In this document: positions 6,665-10,940 of the stretch, piece by piece
How positions within the stretch are numbered: position 1 is the stretch's first letter
How the letters are laid out: each line of letters begins with the position of its first letter
NCBI GenBank assembly: GCA_012800565.1
Contig: JAAZIZ010000283.1
Span: forward strand, 1-10,940
DNA length: 10,940 bases
Direction: 5' to 3'
From: Lentisphaerota bacterium
GTDB lineage: Bacteria; Verrucomicrobiota; Lentisphaeria; Oligosphaerales; Oligosphaeraceae
Position numbers and translations under genes: made by a program
The notes under the pieces: model-generated
The model's database searches: none
What the model saw: the letters and a program-made list of their open reading frames with translations, nothing else
What the model was told of the DNA's origin: nothing

Positions 6665-9370
6665 TTATTGGCTGATTTTCAGCATCCCGCCGCCGGCGAC
6701 CGGTCGGCAGACCAGGATCGCGGGCTCCTTACCGGCAGGACCGTAATAGATTTTTTTGAGATTGCTCTGCAGATCAGCGATTGCCTTTTTCTGGCAGAGC
6801 ACCATCATACAGCCGCCCAGGCCAGCGCCGGCCAGCTGTGCTCCGGCCACGCCGGGGGTGCGGTTCGCAATATCAGTCATCAAATCGATGGCCGGGAGGC
6901 TGCAGGAGTATGCTCCGGGCTGCCAGATCAGCTGCGCCCTGATCACACGCTCGGGCAGGCCGCTCTCCAAATCACTGAGGCGGTCCAGGATATAGGCGTT
7001 GTCCATCGGATTGAGATACGGGATTTCCTGCCAGTCATCAGTATAACTGACCACCCGGTCGCCATTGTGGGATACTTTCATCAGTTTTCCGATGGTCGCT
7101 ATCTCGCCGTTCTTCAGATGCTGCACGTAGGCCGCCGAGCGCTCGCATTCGCTGAGCCCGAAAAGCACCACTCCGCGGATTGGATAGAGGCCGTCGGCAG
7201 GCGGGTTGTGCCTGGCGCACAAGGTCTGGATATCAATTCCCGGCAGCATGGCCTGCAATTCCGGCAGGGTGGCTTTCTCCGGCAACGCCAGCAGTATGCG
7301 GTAGATTTTCGCCAGCGGGACATTCAGGGTTCTGACATTGACATCGCGCAAATGCTGCAGTAACGCGCGATATTGCGGGAATAACTGGCGGATCAGTTCA
7401 AAGCCGATACGATAACAGGAAATACGGTGATTGAACTGGTCACGGGGGGCACTTGATTTCCGGGCCTGTATGCCCGAGTCGCAGACCACCATCGCGTAAT
7501 CATCCGGAAACGGCACTGTTTCTTCCACCGCAAAATCGAAGAATCGGACCTTGACCACGCTGCCCTGACGGCCCATTTTTACGGCTGCATGGTCGGCGCT
7601 GCCGCCGCGGGTGCCCACAAACCACTCTCCCTCGCCGCACAGAGTCACCAGCTGGGCCGGGAATGTATCCAGGTTATTGGCGGCGACGGCGGCTTCCGCA
7701 GCGCCGACAATCAGACTTGAGGACGAGCTCAGCCCGGCTGCCATCGGGATGTTTCCCGCCACCAGCACATCCATGCCATGCAATGGCCGGGTCGGAAATT
7801 TCTTCTGCAGCCGCAGCACCGCGGCCTTGATATATTCCGACCAATGCACGCCGTATTCGCGAAAGCGTTTCATCAGGGCCTCGCTGTTGACCACCGAATT
7901 CCAGTCCTCCCAAGGCAGGGAAGCGATCACTTCGCTGATACTGAATTCGCTGCCGGAGAAATTGGCAGGGTCGCAGTGGCGTACCGTCACAATGTCATCC
8001 TGGCGCGGATGCACCAGCATCACTGTTTCAAAGCTGATGGTCATCAGGTTGCAGTTTCCGCCCTGATGATCGACATGCCGCCCCATCACATTCAGGCGTC
8101 CGGGCATCCGCACCAGGCCGACGGGAGTATTCCCTGGATACATCCCTGCCCCCTGCTCCAGCACAGACATAATGATACTGGCTTGCCGGGCAATGATTTC
8201 CTGGTCCTGACCATAGATTTCCACCAGTTGCCGGCCCGCCGGGCTGGCAGCATCATCCCAGGCGGAAAAATAATTCTGCCACGCTTGCAGAGGCCAGAAC
8301 ACATCGGTCTTCCAGCGGGGCGTATCATCAGGCAGCGTGTTTGCGCTCAGGATTGCTTCGACCTCAAGCAATTCAGCGGGGTTATTGAAGCCCAGCACCC
8401 GGTTCAAATCGTCAACCTCCAGCACTGCAATAGCCGGGGTCTTTTTATCTCGCCATGCCTCCTGCCAGACGATATTGAGCAAATCCGAGAGGTACTCTTC
8501 GCCTTGGGCATTGTCGCGGGAGAGCTTCTGCAGGGCGTTGCGCAGAGTCCGGTATTTGAGCAGATACACTGAAGTGTTACCGTATGGCAGTGCTTCTGCT
8601 TCTGCGGGCATCAGCTTCTGCCGCCCGGCGCTGGTCTGCAGCTGGAAGAAAGTGCGTTCCTCCGGCAGCAAGGCCAGCAGTTCTGCCCGGCTCAATTCAG
8701 CCTCGCCGTACAGTTTGCGCCAGAGTTCAGCAAAGGCGCACTCGCCTTTGCCGGCATTGACTTCTCTCCCTGGACCAAAGAAAGTCTCCTCCAGCAGTTT
8801 TCGCAGTTCTGCCTTTGCGGGGGTCTTCGCGGCCAGAACTGCGGTGCGGAGCTGCTGATAGGCCATCCTCTGCCGGATATCGGCCATTTCCAGGATCGCC
8901 ACCGGCGTGCCGGTGTCCGGATCGCAGTACAGCCGGCCTTGTCCCGAGCGCGGACGGCAGCGCAGCGCCAGCAAAGCCAAATCGGCATGGTTGCTGTAAT
9001 ATTTATCGAACAGCTGTTCCAGGATTCCCGGTTCAATGATGCGGTCGCCTGCCACTACCAGCAAGTCCGCGTCATCCGGAATGGATGGCAATCCCTGGCA
9101 GACGCAACGCAGCGCGTGGGCAGTGCCAAGCTGTTCTTTCTGGTAAACATAGGCGACATTGCTGAATTTTTCGCCTACCGTCTCTATCACCTTGCCGGCT
9201 TGATTCCCGACAATCACCAGATGCTGCCGGATGCCGCAGGATTGGTAGATTCCCAGGGCACGCTGAATGGCCGGTATGCCGTTCACCGGAATGCAGACCT
9301 TAGGAGTGCTCGCAACCTTCATCCGGGTGCCGCGCCCGCCGGCCAGAATAATGGAAAAATCAGGAATCAT
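6665..9370 (-). CDS. Bifunctional sugar-1-kinase / UDP-sugar pyrophosphorylase-like fusion
   Basis: This is a 901-residue cytosolic protein with two enzyme halves. Residues 1-345 form a GlmU-type nucleotidyltransferase: LAGGRGTRM (9-17), the PK pair at 23-24, QKEQLGTAHA (77-86, the uracil-reading motif of GlmU), metal Asp in AGD (109), DNAQGEEYLSDL (286-297), and a GFNN segment near 325. An extra segment of about 90 residues sits at about 170-258. The GlmU left-handed helix acyltransferase domain is absent. From about residue 395 to the end lies a GHMP kinase of the galactokinase branch: PGRLNVMGRHVDHQGG (423-438), PMAAGLSSSSS (542-552), GGSADHAA with likely catalytic Asp593, QFNHRISC (645-652), and the glycine motif AGAGLGG (about 840-850). 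The expected overall reaction is sugar plus ATP to sugar-1-phosphate, then plus UTP to UDP-sugar. The layout resembles Bacteroides Fkp (nucleotidyltransferase N-terminal, GHMP kinase C-terminal) but with a GlmU-like partner. Galactokinase contact residues Glu and Tyr are replaced by Arg431 and Phe646, so the substrate is probably not galactose. The ATG at 9370 directly precedes the nucleotidyltransferase motif. No strong Shine-Dalgarno site is seen. Confidence 0.93.
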   Translation of the reverse strand: MIPDFSIILAGGRGTRMKVASTPKVCIPVNGIPAIQRALGIYQSCGIRQHLVIVGNQAGKVIETVGEKFSNVAYVYQKEQLGTAHALRCVCQGLPSIPDDADLLVVAGDRIIEPGILEQLFDKYYSNHADLALLALRCRPRSGQGRLYCDPDTGTPVAILEMADIRQRMAYQQLRTAVLAAKTPAKAELRKLLEETFFGPGREVNAGKGECAFAELWRKLYGEAELSRAELLALLPEERTFFQLQTSAGRQKLMPAEAEALPYGNTSVYLLKYRTLRNALQKLSRDNAQGEEYLSDLLNIVWQEAWRDKKTPAIAVLEVDDLNRVLGFNNPAELLEVEAILSANTLPDDTPRWKTDVFWPLQAWQNYFSAWDDAASPAGRQLVEIYGQDQEIIARQASIIMSVLEQGAGMYPGNTPVGLVRMPGRLNVMGRHVDHQGGNCNLMTISFETVMLVHPRQDDIVTVRHCDPANFSGSEFSISEVIASLPWEDWNSVVNSEALMKRFREYGVHWSEYIKAAVLRLQKKFPTRPLHGMDVLVAGNIPMAAGLSSSSSLIVGAAEAAVAANNLDTFPAQLVTLCGEGEWFVGTRGGSADHAAVKMGRQGSVVKVRFFDFAVEETVPFPDDYAMVVCDSGIQARKSSAPRDQFNHRISCYRIGFELIRQLFPQYRALLQHLRDVNVRTLNVPLAKIYRILLALPEKATLPELQAMLPGIDIQTLCARHNPPADGLYPIRGVVLFGLSECERSAAYVQHLKNGEIATIGKLMKVSHNGDRVVSYTDDWQEIPYLNPMDNAYILDRLSDLESGLPERVIRAQLIWQPGAYSCSLPAIDLMTDIANRTPGVAGAQLAGAGLGGCMMVLCQKKAIADLQSNLKKIYYGPAGKEPAILVCRPVAGGGMLKISQ

Positions 9371-9500
9371 AATCTGTTTTCAAGGCCTTGTTGCGGAGGG
9401 TTGAGAATGCCGGCCTTTTTGCCGTTAAGCATATAATATACACTCCCGGCAGAGTCCGGACACCCCTTGGCCCGGTTCCGCCAAGGAAGTTTCAGAAGAA
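9371..9500. other. Short spacer between the ceramidase-fold gene and the fusion-enzyme gene
   Basis: The 130 bases hold no gene. On the minus strand an AT-rich block (9431-9440, containing TATTAT) could serve as a -10 element for the fusion gene, about 60 bases upstream of its ATG, but no matching -35 box is evident. AAGGCC at 9382-9387 and GGCCTT at 9412-9417 form an inverted repeat. A T-run adjoins it only on the plus strand, where no gene needs ending. Whether the two genes share a transcript cannot be settled from sequence. Confidence 0.4.
9465..9486 (-). terminator. Hairpin 15 bases after the ceramidase-fold gene, possible weak terminator
   Basis: A perfect 7-bp stem (CCTTGGC 9465-9471 with GCCAAGG 9480-9486, 8-base loop) begins 15 bases beyond the stop codon of the ceramidase-fold gene. 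On the minus strand it is followed by GGGTGTCC, not a U-run. It is therefore not a canonical intrinsic terminator. It may pause transcription or protect the upstream mRNA, leaving read-through into the fusion-enzyme gene possible. Confidence 0.35.
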
Positions 9501-10826
9501 TCAGAGTCTGCTGCTGCCGTCAATGGCGGCCTGCAGGAATCTGTCGCCGGTGCCGGGGCTGAAATCTGTTCCACCCAGGGAGACCTCATAGCCGCCTAAC
9601 GGGAATTCCTCCTGCAGGGGCAGATAGCCTTGATAGCCGCCGGTGATGGACACCAGAACCGCATTCGGAACTGCTTCCCGCAAACGCAGCGCGATTCCGC
9701 TCAGGACTTCGAACGGCATCCCGGTCAGAACCTGGTCACCGAGCTGCAGCAGCCGCAACGGCAGAGTGCTGCTTTCAGCAGGATATTTGCGGCAGCACAG
9801 CCATGCTTCCCGGCGCCAGTACAGTTCTTCCGGAGTGCAGTTTCCGGCCTCAGCCCGGCGGTAATTTTGTTCTGCCTGCGCAAAATCGTACTCCTGCCGC
9901 AAAGTCACCGGCACCTCGATTACCGTACTGCTCAGCTTGGGGCAATCAATCTTGCGGAAAGCCAGTTCATTCAGGCGCAAGGTCGTAGCCATGACTTCGC
10001 CTATAGCAGCGCGAGGATTCACCGGGCACTTGTCCTGCAGCCTATCGCTGTTTCCGCGCAGCATCGGCACAACATCACCAGCTGCTCCCAGAAGAAAGAA
10101 GCCGGGGCAGCCGTACAGCCGCTCCACCGCCTGCTTGAAATACCACGGATAATCTGCGGAGATGGCATACGCATCGCGATAACTGGTGACCGGATGGCAG
10201 CCGTAGCAGGCCAGGATCGCTTTCGGACCATGGACGGTCGAAAATCGCCAGGCATACATCCGGGAATCGTATGGATGGAGCAGGAAATCCTCCGGGTGTT
10301 CCGGATAAGTATAGCTCATCTGTACCTTGCCGTCCGATTTCTTCCGGGTCCGGCGGTTGAATGCGATCCCGGGGACCTCAACGGTCACACTCTCCAGGGT
10401 GACTTCCTCCAGAGAATGCAAGGCCGTCGCCGCCGCATCGAGCATCTGCCGGCTCCAATATTCGAAATACTCTGCGTCTTCGGCATACTCTCCGTAGGGC
10501 AAAGCGCCCTCACGGGAAGAAATAAAATAACCATCGAAGCCCGGCGCAAAATGCGTATGCGAGCTGCACAGCCAGACTCGCTCTGCAGGAATGGCAAATT
10601 TTTCTTCCAGCAGCGCGTACAGCCGGTTGCAATATTCGAGCGGAATGCCAATCAGGTCGGCAGTGATGCACAGAACCGTATCCCCTCCGGCAGCCGCAAT
10701 AGCCAGCACCCCTACCTCAATGGGGTCTTCAATGCCAGTGGAGAGCTGATTGCGGGAAGCATAGCCACGCAGCATCGACGGCTTCCCCGGCAGAGTAAAT
10801 CTTTTCGCACAGCCAAGCTTCAACAT
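9501..10826 (-). CDS. Neutral ceramidase-fold metal-dependent hydrolase-like protein, substrate unknown
   Basis: This 441-residue protein resembles the N-terminal domain of neutral/alkaline non-lysosomal ceramidases. Landmarks: GYASRNQLSTGIEDP near residues 21-35; ITADLIG (54-60); the metal motif SSHTHFAP (88-95, His90 and His92); YGCHP (208-212, His211); ISADYP (222-227); GAAGDVVP (247-254); GMPFE (369-373); and GGYQGYLP with GGYEV (396-415). These match the order of the zinc ligands His, His, Glu and Tyr known in bacterial ceramidase. Classical enzymes are about 650 residues or more, secreted, with a C-terminal Ig-like domain. This one has neither a signal peptide nor that domain. The GDVSPN motif that supplies the nucleophilic Ser reads GDVVPM here, so ceramide hydrolysis is doubtful. 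Short homologues of this kind are common in PVC genomes and are mostly uncharacterised. The start at 10826 is well supported by AAAGGAG six bases upstream. It is the first gene after a terminator and may be cotranscribed with the fusion-enzyme gene. Confidence 0.85.
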   Translation of the reverse strand: MLKLGCAKRFTLPGKPSMLRGYASRNQLSTGIEDPIEVGVLAIAAAGGDTVLCITADLIGIPLEYCNRLYALLEEKFAIPAERVWLCSSHTHFAPGFDGYFISSREGALPYGEYAEDAEYFEYWSRQMLDAAATALHSLEEVTLESVTVEVPGIAFNRRTRKKSDGKVQMSYTYPEHPEDFLLHPYDSRMYAWRFSTVHGPKAILACYGCHPVTSYRDAYAISADYPWYFKQAVERLYGCPGFFLLGAAGDVVPMLRGNSDRLQDKCPVNPRAAIGEVMATTLRLNELAFRKIDCPKLSSTVIEVPVTLRQEYDFAQAEQNYRRAEAGNCTPEELYWRREAWLCCRKYPAESSTLPLRLLQLGDQVLTGMPFEVLSGIALRLREAVPNAVLVSITGGYQGYLPLQEEFPLGGYEVSLGGTDFSPGTGDRFLQAAIDGSSRL

Positions 10827-10832
10827 ACCATG

Positions 10833-10839
10833 CTCCTTT
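10833..10839 (-). promoter_or_regulatory. Strong Shine-Dalgarno site of the ceramidase-fold gene
   Basis: The minus strand reads AAAGGAG, then CATGGT, then the ATG at 10826, giving ideal spacing of six bases. An overlapping ATG at 10831 is out of frame and meets a stop at its fourth codon, so it does not compete. This site shows that the organism uses canonical ribosome binding sites, which makes their absence before the other two genes notable. Confidence 0.85.
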
Positions 10840-10850
10840 GACTTTTTACC

Positions 10851-10867
10851 GGCGGGAAGAGCCCGCC
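10851..10867 (-). promoter_or_regulatory. GC-rich hairpin in the leader of the ceramidase-fold gene
   Basis: GGCGGG (10851-10856) pairs with CCCGCC (10862-10867) around AAGAG. On the minus strand it lies about a dozen bases upstream of the Shine-Dalgarno site and is followed by GGTAAAAAG, not a U-run, so it is not a terminator for that strand. It could influence translation or mRNA stability. Only about 50 bases separate the upstream terminator from this start codon, so promoter and leader are compressed here. I could not identify a clear promoter. Confidence 0.35.
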
Positions 10868-10879
10868 CTCCCCTGACGC

Positions 10880-10918
10880 AAAAACGCCCCCGCTGGTTGT
10901 TTTTGTCCAGCGGGGGCG
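10880..10918 (-). terminator. Strong intrinsic terminator of an upstream minus-strand gene off the right edge
   Basis: CGCCCCCGCTGG (10885-10896) pairs perfectly over 12 bases with CCAGCGGGGGCG (10907-10918) around a 10-base loop. On the minus strand the stem is followed directly by TTTTT (complement of 10880-10884), a textbook rho-independent terminator. On the plus strand only A residues follow, so the terminator works leftward. It implies a minus-strand gene ending just beyond 10940 and insulates the ceramidase-fold gene from it. Confidence 0.9.
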
Positions 10919-10940
10919 CAAAAAAGCGGTTGGCAGCGCG

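Noticed and set aside
6491..7363. Plus-strand open frame of 290 codons starting in the tandem repeats
   Set aside because: It begins with a low-complexity repeat translation and then runs antisense through the kinase domain. There are no family motifs and no ribosome binding site.
9432..9437. Plus-strand TATAAT as a promoter -10 box
   Set aside because: No suitable -35 lies 16-18 bases upstream and no plus-strand gene follows. On the minus strand it could at best be a weak -10 for the fusion gene.
9630..10841. Plus-strand open frame of 403 codons opposite the ceramidase-fold gene
   Set aside because: It mirrors a gene with clear family motifs. Its translation has no recognisable domain and is rich in Arg, Gln and His, as expected of an antisense shadow in GC-rich coding DNA.

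Overview
The window is about 10.9 kb of moderately GC-rich bacterial DNA. It holds three protein genes, all on the minus strand, and one tRNA gene on the plus strand. Gene content suggests the PVC superphylum, most likely Lentisphaerota (Victivallales-like) or a relative: a giant secreted beta-sandwich protein, a short cytosolic neutral-ceramidase-fold protein, a GHMP kinase fused to a nucleotidyltransferase, and an intergenic spacer full of short repeats. This placement rests on general family knowledge, not on a marker gene, so it is tentative.

Layout from left to right. Positions 1-139 hold a probable promoter for a tRNA-Gln(CTG) gene at 140-213. A strong hairpin terminator at 222-257 follows it and is placed to serve also as the terminator of the converging giant gene. 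The giant gene runs from 6258 down to 334 and encodes a protein of about 1,970 residues. It has a signal peptide, a chain of LamG/concanavalin-like modules, then alternating jelly-roll (carbohydrate-binding-like) and Ig-like modules. Positions 6259-6664 hold no gene but a mosaic of direct repeats, TGGGAC-core tandem repeats and GC-rich hairpins. From 9370 down to 6665 lies a 901-residue fusion of a GlmU-type uridylyltransferase domain with a galactokinase-family GHMP kinase. From 10826 down to 9501 lies a 441-residue protein with the N-terminal fold of neutral ceramidase. A perfect 12-bp terminator at 10880-10918 ends a minus-strand gene lying beyond the right edge.

How the genes might work together is inference. 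The fusion enzyme looks able to phosphorylate a free sugar at C1 and then make the UDP-sugar, which is a salvage route. The giant protein would act outside the cytoplasmic membrane, probably binding glycans. The ceramidase-fold protein lacks a signal peptide and the usual Ser in the GDVSPN motif, so it is probably a cytosolic metal-dependent hydrolase of unknown substrate. The two upstream genes are 130 bp apart and could share a transcript. The giant gene lies beyond the repeat-rich spacer and may be separate.

The most interesting item is the fusion enzyme. It keeps the nucleotide-binding and catalytic residues of both families but changes two residues expected to contact the sugar (Glu to Arg431 and Tyr to Phe646). 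This points to a substrate other than galactose, possibly an acidic or 6-modified sugar.
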